A stretch of DNA of 64,000 bases from Virgibacillus ndiopensis (GTDB lineage: Bacteria; Bacillota; Bacilli; Bacillales; Amphibacillaceae): NCBI RefSeq assembly GCF_900187325.1, contig NZ_FZMZ01000006.1, positions 434,001-498,000 on the forward strand. Reading direction: 5' to 3'. How positions within the stretch are numbered: the first letter of the stretch is position 1; each line of letters opens with the position of its first letter. The translations under genes were made by a program, and so were the position numbers. This document shows, piece by piece, positions 1 to 8,820 of the stretch. The notes beneath the pieces were generated by a model, which saw nothing but the letters and a program-made list of their open reading frames with translations, made no database searches and was not told where the DNA came from.

Positions 1-1272
1 CGAATTGGCTACACCTATGCGGAAATGCAGGATGGTATTTTAAAAGGGATTAACGATGGGTTAGAGGCTGTACTTATCCTAATTTCAGTTGGTGCACTGA
101 TTGGTACATGGATAGCAGGTGGTGTCGTCCCTAGTATTATTTATTATGGGTTGTCAATTATTGACCCTACTATATTTTTAATGGCTGCTTTTATAATCTG
201 TGCTATTACGTCGTTAGCCACTGGTACATCGTTTGGATCGGCTGGAACTGCTGGTATTGCAATGATGGGAATCGGCGCAAGCTTTGGATTTCCGATTGCG
301 TTAGTTGCAGGTGCAGTTATATCGGGATGTTATGTCGGGGATAAACTTTCACCATTATCTGACACTACTGTCATGACAGCATCTTTATCTAAGGTTAATT
401 TAATTGATCATATTAAATCGATGTTATTCGTAAGTACACCGGCATTTATAATAACTGCATTGCTGTTTCTTGGAGCGGGATTCCTTTTTCATAGTGGTGA
501 TGGCGATTTAAGTCAAGCAAAGTCCACGATGGTTTCATTAAGTGAGTATTTTAACATTACTTGGTATATGTTAATTCCTGCAGCTATTGTAATACTGTTA
601 CTCGCACTTAAAAAGCCTTCCATACCAGTTATTTTATTTGGTGCGTTACTAGGATCTATATGGGCATTTCTTTTCCAAGATGTGGCCATTTTAGACGCTG
701 TCAATAGCTTATATTCAGGTAATAACATTGAGTCCGGGGTAGCCTTCATTGACAATCTATTAAACCGCGGTGGTATTGAATTCATGCTTGGTGTCATTGT
801 ATTAATTCTATTTGCCCTTGGAGTAGGTGGATTAATGGAAAAGATAGGTATTTTGAAAGTAATTTGCATTAAGATGCTAGCGTGGGCAGACAGCGCGGGA
901 AAGACTACATTAACAACTTTAATTTCTGGCTTTTTCGGTAATTTCTTTGGTGGGGCCGCTTACGTATCCATCATTACAGCGAGTAAAATTACCGAAGAAA
1001 ATTATGATCGCTTGAATATTGATCGACGTGTACTATCAAGAAACACGGAAGCAGGGGGAACGGTTACAACGCCGATGGTACCATGGTCTGATGGCGGTGT
1101 ATTCATGGCTGCGACACTTGGTGTATCAACAATGACTTACCTACCGTTTCTTTGGTTTAACTTTTTAGTTGTAGCAATTTCTATTATATATGGTTTTACA
1201 AATAAATTTATTTGGTACACAAACTCGACTAAAAGAGATGGTGTTACTGATATAAAAGAAAACATTAACTAG
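1..1272 (+). CDS. nhaC: NhaC-family Na+/H+ antiporter, 5' end cut by window
   Basis: Polytopic membrane protein, probably exchanging sodium (or an organic anion pair) for protons across the cytoplasmic membrane. The reading frame is open from base 1, so the first methionine in view (position 25) is internal and the true start lies outside the window. About ten hydrophobic segments are visible. NhaC-type stretches include 'GYVGDKLSPLSDTT' style text near residue 110 and 'NTEAGGTVTTPMVPWSDGG' near residue 350, where the conserved polar residues of the family sit. It ends 12 bases before the next start and the AGGAGG of the next gene touches its stop, so it is co-transcribed with the lyase and dehydrogenase that follow. 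That linkage suggests uptake of their substrate, but NhaC members also act as plain antiporters and the substrate cannot be read from sequence. Confidence 0.88.
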   Translation, partial: RIGYTYAEMQDGILKGINDGLEAVLILISVGALIGTWIAGGVVPSIIYYGLSIIDPTIFLMAAFIICAITSLATGTSFGSAGTAGIAMMGIGASFGFPIALVAGAVISGCYVGDKLSPLSDTTVMTASLSKVNLIDHIKSMLFVSTPAFIITALLFLGAGFLFHSGDGDLSQAKSTMVSLSEYFNITWYMLIPAAIVILLLALKKPSIPVILFGALLGSIWAFLFQDVAILDAVNSLYSGNNIESGVAFIDNLLNRGGIEFMLGVIVLILFALGVGGLMEKIGILKVICIKMLAWADSAGKTTLTTLISGFFGNFFGGAAYVSIITASKITEENYDRLNIDRRVLSRNTEAGGTVTTPMVPWSDGGVFMAATLGVSTMTYLPFLWFNFLVVAISIIYGFTNKFIWYTNSTKRDGVTDIKENIN

Positions 1273-1284
1273 GAGGAAATTATA

Positions 1285-2178
1285 ATGAAAAAACTTGAAG
1301 GCGCATTTCCAGTTCTTATTACACCAATGAATCAAGATGGTGAAGTTAATTATAATGGATTGAAGCAGAACATCGAACACTTTATTAATGAAGGTGTGGC
1401 AGGAATTGTTGTTAACGGAAGTACAGGGGAATTTGTTAGTTTAACGAAGGAAGAAAAGTTTAAAACAGCTGAAGCGGCGGTAGAACAAGTAAATGGCCGT
1501 ATTCCACTTATTGTCGGAACTGCAGCAGAGACGACAGCAGACGCGGTGGAGTATACAAAACATGCCGAGGCAGCGGGTGCAGATGCAGCATTGTTGATCA
1601 ACTCGTATTATGCTCATCCAAAAGACGAAGAAATCTATGTGCACTTTAAAACAATTGCTGAATCAGTCAATTTTCCAATTATGATTTATAACAATCCATT
1701 CACATCGGGTGTAAATATAGGTACTGAAACAATATTAAAGGTTGCACGCGACGTAGACAACATTACCCACATAAAAGAATCAAGTGGAGAAATAAGCAAA
1801 GTTCGCGATATCACTAGACAAGGAAAGGGATTTTTAAAAACATTTTGTGGGGCAGATGACTTGGCATTGGAGTCATTTTTAGTAGGGGCAACCGGCTGGA
1901 TTTCTGTAGCAGGAAACATCGCACCACGATTGGCTACCAATCTTTTTAATACGGTCCAGGAAGGCAACCTTGAAAGGGCATGGGAACTGTATGATCGAAT
2001 TCTACCACTTTGCAACTTTATCGAAGGATCTGGCAAGTATGTACAAATTGTGAAAAGGGCTATGGATTTACAGGGATTGGCAGGTGGGCCATCACGTAAA
2101 CCAAGACTTCCGTTACCAGATGAGGAAGATGTGAAATTGCAGGACATTTTAAATAACCTACTTGTCTCTGAAAAATAA
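1285..2178 (+). CDS. DapA/N-acetylneuraminate lyase family aldolase or dehydratase
   Basis: Class I TIM-barrel enzyme of 297 residues in the dihydrodipicolinate synthase/NAL superfamily. The Schiff-base lysine is visible as K164 in 'THIKESSG', the catalytic tyrosine as Y135 in 'IMIYNNP', and the substrate-carboxylate loop as 'GSTGE' at 45-49 (DapA usually has GTTGE). The ribosome site AGGAGG lies 8 bases before ATG. It sits between an NhaC carrier and an aldehyde dehydrogenase, with no lysine-biosynthesis genes nearby, so a catabolic role is more likely than DapA. Family members with such neighbours include 1-pyrroline-4-hydroxy-2-carboxylate deaminase and 5-dehydro-4-deoxyglucarate dehydratase, whose products are oxidised by an aldehyde dehydrogenase. 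The exact substrate is not determined. Confidence 0.85.
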   Translation: MKKLEGAFPVLITPMNQDGEVNYNGLKQNIEHFINEGVAGIVVNGSTGEFVSLTKEEKFKTAEAAVEQVNGRIPLIVGTAAETTADAVEYTKHAEAAGADAALLINSYYAHPKDEEIYVHFKTIAESVNFPIMIYNNPFTSGVNIGTETILKVARDVDNITHIKESSGEISKVRDITRQGKGFLKTFCGADDLALESFLVGATGWISVAGNIAPRLATNLFNTVQEGNLERAWELYDRILPLCNFIEGSGKYVQIVKRAMDLQGLAGGPSRKPRLPLPDEEDVKLQDILNNLLVSEK

Positions 2179-2218
2179 AGTGGCATTTTAAATAATTTTA
2201 AATGGGAGGACTTTTATA

Positions 2219-3703
2219 ATGATTACTTCACAAGTCGAGTTAAAACCAAAGGTAAAAGAATTTTTAGAAGGAAAAAAAGAACTATATATTAATGGTGAAT
2301 TTGTTCCATCGGTTAGCGGGAAAACATTTGATGTTTATAATCCGGCAACAGAAGAGGTGCTTGCACAAGTGAGTGAAGCGCAAGCGGAAGATGTTGATAA
2401 AGCCGTAAATGCAGCCCGTAAAGCGTTGGAAGAAGGAGAATGGACAAACTTAAGTGCAGCAGAACGTTCACATCTCATTTATAAATTTGCCGATCTAATC
2501 GAACAAAATAGAGAAGAACTTGCTCAATTGGAATCTTTGGACAATGGAAAACCGTATTCAGTAGCCTTGGAAGATGATATTGATGGTACTGCCGAACATT
2601 TTCGTTATTATGCAGGTTGGGCGACGAAAGTTCTTGGTCAGACAGTACCAATTTCTCCTGACTATTTAAATTACACATTGCATGAACCTGTTGGCGTTGT
2701 TGGGCAAATTATTCCTTGGAACTTCCCATTATCAATGGCTTCCTGGAAGTTGGGTGCGGCACTTGCTACGGGTTGTACGGTAGTATTAAAACCAGCTGAA
2801 CAAACCCCCCTTTCGTTGTTATATGCAGCTAAGCTATTAAAAGAAACTGGATTTCCAGACGGAGTAGTTAACTTCGTCCCAGGTTTTGGGAAAACAGCCG
2901 GTGCAGCAATTGTTGACCACGATGACATTGACAAGTTAGCTTTTACAGGATCAACAGCTGTTGGTAAATCCATTATGCGTAAAGCAGCAGAAAGTGTGAA
3001 ACATGTCACCCTTGAACTTGGCGGGAAATCTCCTAATATCATTTTAGAAGATGCCGATGTTGAAAAAGCAATAGAAGGTGCGTTTGACGGTATTATGTAT
3101 AATCACGGACAAAACTGTAGTGCTGGTTCACGCGTGTACGTTCATCGAAAACATTATGAAAGAGTTGTTGAAGCGTTGGCAAAGCTTGCCGAAGAAGTAA
3201 AGCTTGGCAACGGGTTAGATTTAGATACAGATATGGGTCCGATCGTATCCAAGGAACAGTTTGACCGTGTACTAAATTACATCAAAAAAGGAAACGAAGA
3301 GGGAGCTAGACTCGTCGCTGGTGGTGAAAAGGCTTTTGACAAAGGATATTTTGTCCAACCGACCGTTTTTGTGGACGTAGAAGATGACATGACAATAGCC
3401 AGAGAAGAAATATTTGGTCCTGTTGTTACAGTGCATCCGTTTGATACGACAGAAGAAGTTATTAGACGAGCAAATGATAGTGTATATGGCTTAGCTGCCG
3501 GAGTGTGGACGGAAAATATTAAAACAGGTCACCAAGTTGCACATCGCCTGAAAGCGGGAACAGTTTGGATCAACGACTATAACCAGGAGAATCCAGCTGC
3601 TGCGTTTGGAGGTTACAAGCAATCCGGGATTGGACGAGAAATGGGGAACTACGCATTGGAAAATTATACGGAAATAAAAAGTGTGTGGGTAAACTTACAA
3701 TAG
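2219..3703 (+). CDS. NAD(P)-dependent aldehyde dehydrogenase (DhaS-like)
   Basis: Soluble 494-residue aldehyde dehydrogenase, the normal length for the superfamily. The active-site thiol is C300 in 'GQNCSAGSR', the general base E266 in 'VTLELGGK', and the oxyanion asparagine N168 in 'IPWNFP'. The C-terminal 'FGGYKQSGIGRE' is typical of the betaine-aldehyde/DhaS branch. GGGAGG precedes ATG. It is the third gene of the nhaC-lyase-dehydrogenase unit and probably oxidises the semialdehyde made by the lyase to an acid. No obvious terminator follows; a decayed insertion sequence begins 27 bases after the stop. General aldehyde detoxification is the alternative. Confidence 0.9.
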   Translation: MITSQVELKPKVKEFLEGKKELYINGEFVPSVSGKTFDVYNPATEEVLAQVSEAQAEDVDKAVNAARKALEEGEWTNLSAAERSHLIYKFADLIEQNREELAQLESLDNGKPYSVALEDDIDGTAEHFRYYAGWATKVLGQTVPISPDYLNYTLHEPVGVVGQIIPWNFPLSMASWKLGAALATGCTVVLKPAEQTPLSLLYAAKLLKETGFPDGVVNFVPGFGKTAGAAIVDHDDIDKLAFTGSTAVGKSIMRKAAESVKHVTLELGGKSPNIILEDADVEKAIEGAFDGIMYNHGQNCSAGSRVYVHRKHYERVVEALAKLAEEVKLGNGLDLDTDMGPIVSKEQFDRVLNYIKKGNEEGARLVAGGEKAFDKGYFVQPTVFVDVEDDMTIAREEIFGPVVTVHPFDTTEEVIRRANDSVYGLAAGVWTENIKTGHQVAHRLKAGTVWINDYNQENPAAAFGGYKQSGIGREMGNYALENYTEIKSVWVNLQ

Positions 3704-3797
3704 AAAATAGATGTCCTTCATTGGGTTGTTACCCCCAAAAGTTAGAGTTTTTATTATGCTGCTGATTGGCTGGATTGAGTTCGGTATTTGACTGGAC

Positions 3798-3998
3798 TTA
3801 ATCCGGCCAATTTTTCTTTAATGTCACCACCCATTGGTTGTGCTGATAATGCCAACCTTGATCGGAATGGATGGTTGTGCGATAAGTTGCACGATTCTTT
3901 ATGATCTCTAACGTTTCTTTTAAAGGTTCCATGACAAGATCTAACGTTGGGCGTTTTTTTGATTTCATAAGCAACAATTTCCCCGTTATAAAGGTCAA
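3798..3998 (-). pseudogene. IS3-family OrfB integrase fragment
   Basis: A 66-residue piece of the DDE integrase core. 'KRPTLDLVMEPLKETLEII' and 'TIHSDQGWHYQH' match the region around the second catalytic aspartate of IS3 transposases. The upstream part with the first aspartate and the downstream part with the catalytic glutamate are absent or out of frame. It is clearly a relic. Confidence 0.75.
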
Positions 3999-4168
3999 GA
4001 ATCGGATTTAAATATAACTTCTCTTCGCCTAGACACTTTAATTCTGTAATGTCGGTTACTAATTTTTGAAGGAGGGATAGTTGTGCTAAAACGGCGGGAT
4101 AACCGGTTTCTCGCTACTTTTCCAACCTTCCCCTTATAGGACTGTTTCTAACGTAAATTTTACCGCAT

Positions 4169-4363
4169 CTAATTTAAATTCAACAGAATACCCTTTCTTC
4201 GTTTCAATCCATCCATACCCAATGCTTTATAGGTACTCACCCAGTTTCTTAATGGGGAAGTACTAGGCATACTATATTTTTTCGTCAATGATTGAAATCC
4301 AAGATTACCATACAAATACTTGGTGACAAGCTTTATTTTAAATTCTTCACTATATTTGGCCAC
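4169..4363 (-). pseudogene. IS3-family OrfA fragment (helix-turn-helix)
   Basis: A 64-residue N-terminal piece of an IS150-like OrfA. 'KYSEEFKIKLVTKYL' and 'SLTKKYSMPSTSPLRNWV' form the characteristic first helix-turn-helix that binds the element's ends. The usual second helix-turn-helix and leucine zipper are missing because the frame runs out of homology after 'LKRRKG'. It is oriented with the OrfB remnant at 3798-3998. Non-functional. Confidence 0.75.
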
Positions 4364-4441
4364 AAAAACACCCCGAAAGTTAGGATTTTCTACTCTAACT
4401 TTCGGGAGTCGTTACCTTGGGCAGCTATTTTTATTATCGTT

Positions 4442-5776
4442 TTAAATAATTGTTTTTCGCTTTGAAGAAGACAAGATATTTAATTCCTCTCTATACTTTG
4501 CGACTGTTCGTCGAGAAATCGTTATTCCGTTTTGTTTTTTAAAATAATCGGCTATTTTTTGATCAGAAAGCGGTGTGCGTTTGTCTTCCTCATTAATTAA
4601 CCTTTTCAATAACAATTTAACTTTAATAGAAGATGCATTGTTTTCGTTATTTGTTCTAAGTTTAGAAGTGAACAAGCGACGCATTTCAAATGACCCATTT
4701 GGAGTCTGAATTACCTTGTTGTTTGTTGCACGACTAACAGTAGATTCGTGCATGCCGATCTCATCAGCTATTTCTTTTAACGTCATTGGTTGAAGAAAAG
4801 TAAAACCATTATCTAAAAAATTCCGTTGTTTTTCAACGATTACATTTGTTATTCTTAATATAGTAGATTTGCGCTGTTCAATACTTTTCACTAGCCACAT
4901 GTATTTTTGATAACTTTTGTTGATATAGTTTGATACTGATACATGGCTTTTGTTGTTTATTAAGTCCTTATATTGTTGATTTAGTTGAACTTTTGGCAAA
5001 TATCTATCATTCATAGAAATAACGTAATCCCCATTAGTTTTTTCAATTGTTATATCTGGGTACAAATAGCTTGTTTCAATGATAGAGAGCTTGGAACATG
5101 GCTTTGGATCAAGTGTTTGAATACAATCTGTAATTCTTTTGATTTCCATTAATGATATGTTAAGGTTTTCTGATATTTTCTTCCACTTTTTGTTTGCTAG
5201 TAATTCAAAATAGTCTTTGATTACGCAAGCAACTAATTGTTCTTTAGGATAATACGCTTTTACCTGTAAAAGTAAACACTCCTTCAAATTCCTGGCCCCG
5301 ACACCTATAGGTTCTAAATTTTGTAAAAATTTGATGCTGTTTTCAACGACTTGTTCGGGTATTGCTAGCTGTGTGCCTATTTCTTCATTTGTTATTGATA
5401 AATATCCATTATCATCTAAATTGAGAATTAAATATTCCAAAATGGATTGTTCTTGTTTACTAATGTTAAGCCACCGTACTTGTTCCAATAAATCTTCATG
5501 TAGCCCACGATCATCTGTTGCGATAAAATCTAAAGGATTGTAAGTATCCTCTCCATTATGGGTGTATTGTGTTCGATTGTAATCTGGCTGCTCTCTATCT
5601 GCTAAATGACTTTCCCATGGATTCTCTTCCAATTCTATTAGGGGGTTATCGACTATTTGTTCGTGTATAAATTGTGATAATTCAAGCGTGGAATATTGTA
5701 GTAAGGCAATTGCTTGTCGAAGCTCCGTTGTCATCACCAGATTAGCAGTTTGCTTTTGGAATAATCCAAGTTCCAT
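4442..5776 (-). CDS. rpoN: RNA polymerase sigma-54 factor (SigL)
   Basis: Sigma-54 directs RNA polymerase to -24/-12 promoters that need an AAA+ activator. The 444-residue protein has the glutamine-rich activator-contact region I ('LRQAIALLQYSTLELSQFI'), a central core-binding region, a helix-turn-helix near residues 315-345 ('TLKEIADEIGMHESTVSRA') and the RpoN box near the C-terminus ('ISRRTVAKYREEL', consensus ARRTVAKYREML). A GTG nine bases upstream is in frame, but GGGAG lies 8 bases before the ATG at 5776, which fits that start. It is monocistronic. A CcpA-type cre site lies 17 bases before the start (5793-5807). No sigma-54 activator gene is in the window, so its regulon lies elsewhere. 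Confidence 0.96.
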   Translation of the reverse strand: MELGLFQKQTANLVMTTELRQAIALLQYSTLELSQFIHEQIVDNPLIELEENPWESHLADREQPDYNRTQYTHNGEDTYNPLDFIATDDRGLHEDLLEQVRWLNISKQEQSILEYLILNLDDNGYLSITNEEIGTQLAIPEQVVENSIKFLQNLEPIGVGARNLKECLLLQVKAYYPKEQLVACVIKDYFELLANKKWKKISENLNISLMEIKRITDCIQTLDPKPCSKLSIIETSYLYPDITIEKTNGDYVISMNDRYLPKVQLNQQYKDLINNKSHVSVSNYINKSYQKYMWLVKSIEQRKSTILRITNVIVEKQRNFLDNGFTFLQPMTLKEIADEIGMHESTVSRATNNKVIQTPNGSFEMRRLFTSKLRTNNENNASSIKVKLLLKRLINEEDKRTPLSDQKIADYFKKQNGITISRRTVAKYREELNILSSSKRKTII

Positions 5777-5792
5777 CAATATCACTCCCGCG

Positions 5793-5807
5793 TGTATGCG
5801 CTTTCAA
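5793..5807 (-). promoter_or_regulatory. Predicted CcpA cre site upstream of rpoN
   Basis: On the minus strand the 15-mer TTGAAAGCGCATACA matches every constrained position of the consensus WTGNAANCGNWWNCA. It lies between the AT-rich presumed promoter region and the start codon, so bound CcpA would block elongating polymerase rather than initiation. B. subtilis sigL is known to be repressed by CcpA through such a roadblock. Confidence 0.7.
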
Positions 5808-5929
5808 AATGGTTGATTATCTTTTAGACATTTATATACTAATATATTATTAGATTTAGAGTATTTTGTATATAGTTTAAATGGAAGTTATATAAAGTAA
5901 TATACTTATATGTAAAATCAGAAATAATG

Positions 5930-6427
5930 TTAAAGATTAAGCACCATAAGCTCCTCATCCAGATATACATTCTCAACTTTCAACGCTTTCCTATCAATTC
6001 CATATGTCTTAAATCCAAATGATTTATAGAGTCTTTTTGCCGGTTCATTGTTTGCAACAACAGACAAATAAACCTGTTCAATCCCATCCATTTGTTTTAT
6101 CACTTCAATCGCCTTTACCATTAGATTCCTTGCCGTTCCACAACCACGCTTTTCGGGAGTAACATACATAGCATAAATGTTTGCTCTATGCTTAATTTTA
6201 GTCCTTTGTTCCCTCACTACACTAACTACCGCTACTAGTGTTTCACTTTCAAATGCCCCAAGAGTATAAGAAAAATCCTCCTCCAATCTGTTTTGAACCT
6301 TTTCTAAAGAATATCTTTTTTCTTCTTCATAACTAGATGCAAAAGCTTCTGGATCAGCTTGTAATGCTTCAAGTCGTATTTTTAGGTATGCTTTAGCATC
6401 TCTTGAATTCAATTGTCTAATCTTCAT
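5930..6427 (-). CDS. GNAT-family N-acetyltransferase
   Basis: Cytosolic 165-residue acetyl-CoA-dependent acetyltransferase. The GNAT core is seen as 'IYAMYVTPEKRGCGTARNLMVKAI' (about 105-130), where the R/Q-x-x-G-x-G/A pyrophosphate loop appears as 'RGCGTA'. It is followed by 'VYLSVVANNEPAKRLYKSFGF', the motif B/C region. GGGAG precedes the ATG. It is alone between rpoN and the BCCT carrier. The substrate (amine, peptide N-terminus or small molecule) cannot be deduced. Confidence 0.85.
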   Translation of the reverse strand: MKIRQLNSRDAKAYLKIRLEALQADPEAFASSYEEEKRYSLEKVQNRLEEDFSYTLGAFESETLVAVVSVVREQRTKIKHRANIYAMYVTPEKRGCGTARNLMVKAIEVIKQMDGIEQVYLSVVANNEPAKRLYKSFGFKTYGIDRKALKVENVYLDEELMVLNL

Positions 6428-6461
6428 CTCATTTCTCTCCCATTTAATTATAAGATCAAAT

Positions 6462-6500
6462 AACCTCGTCCAAAAACATGTATTAGGTATGGACGAGGTT
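6462..6500 (-). terminator. Hairpin downstream of BCCT transporter
   Basis: Perfect 10-bp stem AACCTCGTCC / GGACGAGGTT with a 19-base loop, 8 bases beyond the transporter's stop on the minus strand. The U-rich tail is short, so efficiency may be modest. Confidence 0.5.
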
Positions 6501-6507
6501 GTGTGTG

Positions 6508-7989
6508 TTATTTTTTAGACTGCACTTCGTTACTTAATGCTCTGAACAATGCAATAATCATCAATATCATGACAAAGGAAAAAGGCAGTGCGGCGACAAT
6601 AATTGTATTTTGTATTGCTGTTAACCCTCCAACATAAAGTAAAATAAGAGCTACGGCAGATTGTGCAATACCCCAAGCTACTTTTATATTATTCGGTGGT
6701 GTTAGTGAACCATTAGTTGATTGCATACCTAAAACGAAAGTTGCTGAGTCAGCTGACGTGATAAAGAAAGAAGCAATAAGTAATATCGCAATTATAGATA
6801 AAATAAGAGCTAGCGGTAAATTGTCAAACGTGTTGAATAACACAAGTTCCGTTGCATATTGCGTTAAATCAACACCACTATTCTGCACATTACCTGCTGT
6901 TGTACCGAATACAGCAAACCAGATGGAAACAAAAAGTGTTGGTATAACCAAAACTCCGATCAAAAATTCACGAACTGTACGTCCACGAGATATCCGAGCG
7001 ATGAACATTCCAACGAACGGTGCCCAAGAAATCCACCATGCCCAGTAGAAAATTGTCCACCCATCTAGCCATGATCGATTGTCACCTTCAAGAGGTGCAG
7101 TACGAAAACTCATTTCTAGAATATGTTGTAAATACAAACCAAATGTCTCCGTAAACATATTTAAAATAAGCAATGTCGGACCAACGATTAATACGATAAT
7201 CAACAACAGTACGGCTAGTATCATATTCGTGTTAGACAAATATTTAATTCCTTTGCTCAGACCTGACCAGGCCGAGATTAGGAACAAAATTGTAACGATA
7301 AGAATAATCATAAATTGGGATGTAAAACCAACCTCAATACCGAATAGATGGTTAAGTCCACCATTAATTTGCACAGCACCAAAGCCAAGTGATGTTGCTA
7401 CACCAAAAACTGTAGCAAAAACAGCAAGTACATCAATTAAGACACCAAAGGGCCCATTCATTTTGTCACCAAAAAGCGGCTTCAATGTTGCAGAAATTAA
7501 ACCAGGTTCTTCTTTACGGAATTGGAAGAATGCTAGAGACAGTGCAGTAATGGCATACATTGCCCAAACATGAAGACCCCAGTGGAAGTATGCGTAGGAG
7601 AGCCCTTCCTTAAATGCTGCACCAGATCCAACTTCCGATGTTGGAGAATCAACAGCATAATGGAATAGTGGTTCAGCAGCACCATAGAATACAAGACCGA
7701 TTCCCATACCGGCTGAGAATAGCATGGCAATCCATGTAGCAGTGGAAAAATCCGGCCGTTCATGATCCTTCCCAAGACGAATCCTTCCGTATGGACTAAG
7801 TGCAATGATTATTGAGAAAATAACCATCGCGGACATGAGCAACATGTAATACCAGCCAAAGGTCGTTGCTACGAATGCTTTAATACTGCCGGTTATTGCC
7901 TCAAATTGAGTAGGGAAAATAGCACCAAAGGCGACAGTTAATATAACTAAAACGGTAGTTATGTAAAAAACTTTTGAAACTTTCTTCAT
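6508..7989 (-). CDS. BCCT-family osmolyte transporter (OpuD-like)
   Basis: Twelve-segment secondary transporter for betaine, choline or carnitine, driven by Na+ or H+. The BCCT signature is the tryptophan-rich 'FYWAWWISWAPFVGMFIARISRGRTVREF' stretch near residues 310-340, and 'SAGMGIGLVFYGAAEP' near 95-110 matches the substrate/Na+ region. From the ATG at 7989 the protein has 493 residues, close to OpuD. An in-frame upstream ATG exists, but TAGGAGG 5 bases before 7989 decides the start. No long C-terminal osmosensory tail is seen. A sigma-A-like promoter TTGCAT-17-TAATGT lies upstream (8028-8056). Compatible-solute uptake fits a halotolerant host; the exact osmolyte is unknown. Confidence 0.92.
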   Translation of the reverse strand: MKKVSKVFYITTVLVILTVAFGAIFPTQFEAITGSIKAFVATTFGWYYMLLMSAMVIFSIIIALSPYGRIRLGKDHERPDFSTATWIAMLFSAGMGIGLVFYGAAEPLFHYAVDSPTSEVGSGAAFKEGLSYAYFHWGLHVWAMYAITALSLAFFQFRKEEPGLISATLKPLFGDKMNGPFGVLIDVLAVFATVFGVATSLGFGAVQINGGLNHLFGIEVGFTSQFMIILIVTILFLISAWSGLSKGIKYLSNTNMILAVLLLIIVLIVGPTLLILNMFTETFGLYLQHILEMSFRTAPLEGDNRSWLDGWTIFYWAWWISWAPFVGMFIARISRGRTVREFLIGVLVIPTLFVSIWFAVFGTTAGNVQNSGVDLTQYATELVLFNTFDNLPLALILSIIAILLIASFFITSADSATFVLGMQSTNGSLTPPNNIKVAWGIAQSAVALILLYVGGLTAIQNTIIVAALPFSFVMILMIIALFRALSNEVQSKK

Positions 7990-8027
7990 GAATCCTCCTA
8001 AAAAATTCGACATTATTACGATTATTA

Positions 8028-8056
8028 ACATTATCAAATTCCCTGATGCAATGCAA
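8028..8056 (-). promoter_or_regulatory. Predicted sigma-A promoter of BCCT transporter
   Basis: Minus-strand TTGCAT (8051-8056), 17-base spacer, TAATGT (8028-8033), about 40 bases before the start codon. Four of six and five of six bases match consensus. Confidence 0.5.
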
Positions 8057-8142
8057 TTTATGGGTTAATAGAAAAAGGAATTTTTTTATACTATCTAGAA
8101 TGTATAATTATAGATTCTATTAAAGTGTTTGGAGGATTTCTG

Positions 8143-8760
8143 TTGAGAAAGACTACATTTTTGGTTATAATAATTTCTTTTTTATTAAGCTTTATCAATG
8201 GTTGTAGTAGTGAAGAAGAAGTAGGAGTAGCTTACATTTCAATTGATGAGGATTCGGGGTATAGGAGTACTTTTAAAGAATTAAACTTAGGCAAGGTGTA
8301 TGACTTTGAGTTTAAATTAATGCAAGCAGATAAAAGCTGGGTTACTATTTGGGTGGAGGGTTACAGAAACGGAGAAAAGATAAAACCAATTCACTTGACT
8401 AATCTTTCATATGGATTAAGTCCAAATAAGGTTGATGATGGTCATTTGGGATTTGGAATAATAAATCCGCAAAATAAGAATCCTTTATTTTTTCTATATG
8501 CACCAGGTGTGAATTTGCAACCACATCAAATAGAAAATGATATTCTGGATTCAAAAATGGCTGGAACATGGAATTATGCAATCGGAGACGAAGAGACTAA
8601 ACTTGAATTAGGAAAAACAAGAATATTAGGTGCATACAGACAAGTAGAAAAATCGTATAAGTCATCATATGATTTTGACGATCCAGATGCTGTTAAGCAA
8701 ATGATAAAGGAAGATAAAACCGTTCTTTTACTAAAGATTAAGGTAGAAGAGAAGGAATAG
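8143..8760 (+). CDS. Putative lipoprotein of unknown function
   Basis: A 205-residue exported protein with a type II signal peptide: 'MRKTT', a hydrophobic run to residue 18, and lipobox 'FINGC' with the modifiable cysteine at 21. The mature part is charged and hydrophilic with no family I recognise. The TTG at 8143 is preferred because GGAGGA ends 6 bases before it; the GTG at 8125 in the same frame overlaps that ribosome site. A membrane-anchored gene of similar unknown nature follows 20-odd bases later, so the two may be expressed together on the outer face of the membrane. Confidence 0.7.
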   Translation: MRKTTFLVIIISFLLSFINGCSSEEEVGVAYISIDEDSGYRSTFKELNLGKVYDFEFKLMQADKSWVTIWVEGYRNGEKIKPIHLTNLSYGLSPNKVDDGHLGFGIINPQNKNPLFFLYAPGVNLQPHQIENDILDSKMAGTWNYAIGDEETKLELGKTRILGAYRQVEKSYKSSYDFDDPDAVKQMIKEDKTVLLLKIKVEEKE

Positions 8761-8820
8761 CTTAAACTTTACAAGGAGTAATGGTTATGAAAAAGCGTAG
8801 TAAAAAACTAAAACTAGTCT

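Larger units (their letters stand above)
3731..4410 (-). mobile_element. Decayed IS3-family (IS150-like) insertion sequence remnant
   Basis: About 680 bp bounded by imperfect ~20-bp inverted ends, the left reading ACCCCCAAAAGTTAGAGT from 3731 and the right reading GACTCCCGAAAGTTAGAGT inward from 4410. Between them, on the minus strand, are a piece of OrfA and a piece of the OrfB integrase. Intact IS3 elements are roughly 1.2-1.5 kb, so half is missing and both frames are broken. The element cannot transpose by itself. Confidence 0.8.
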
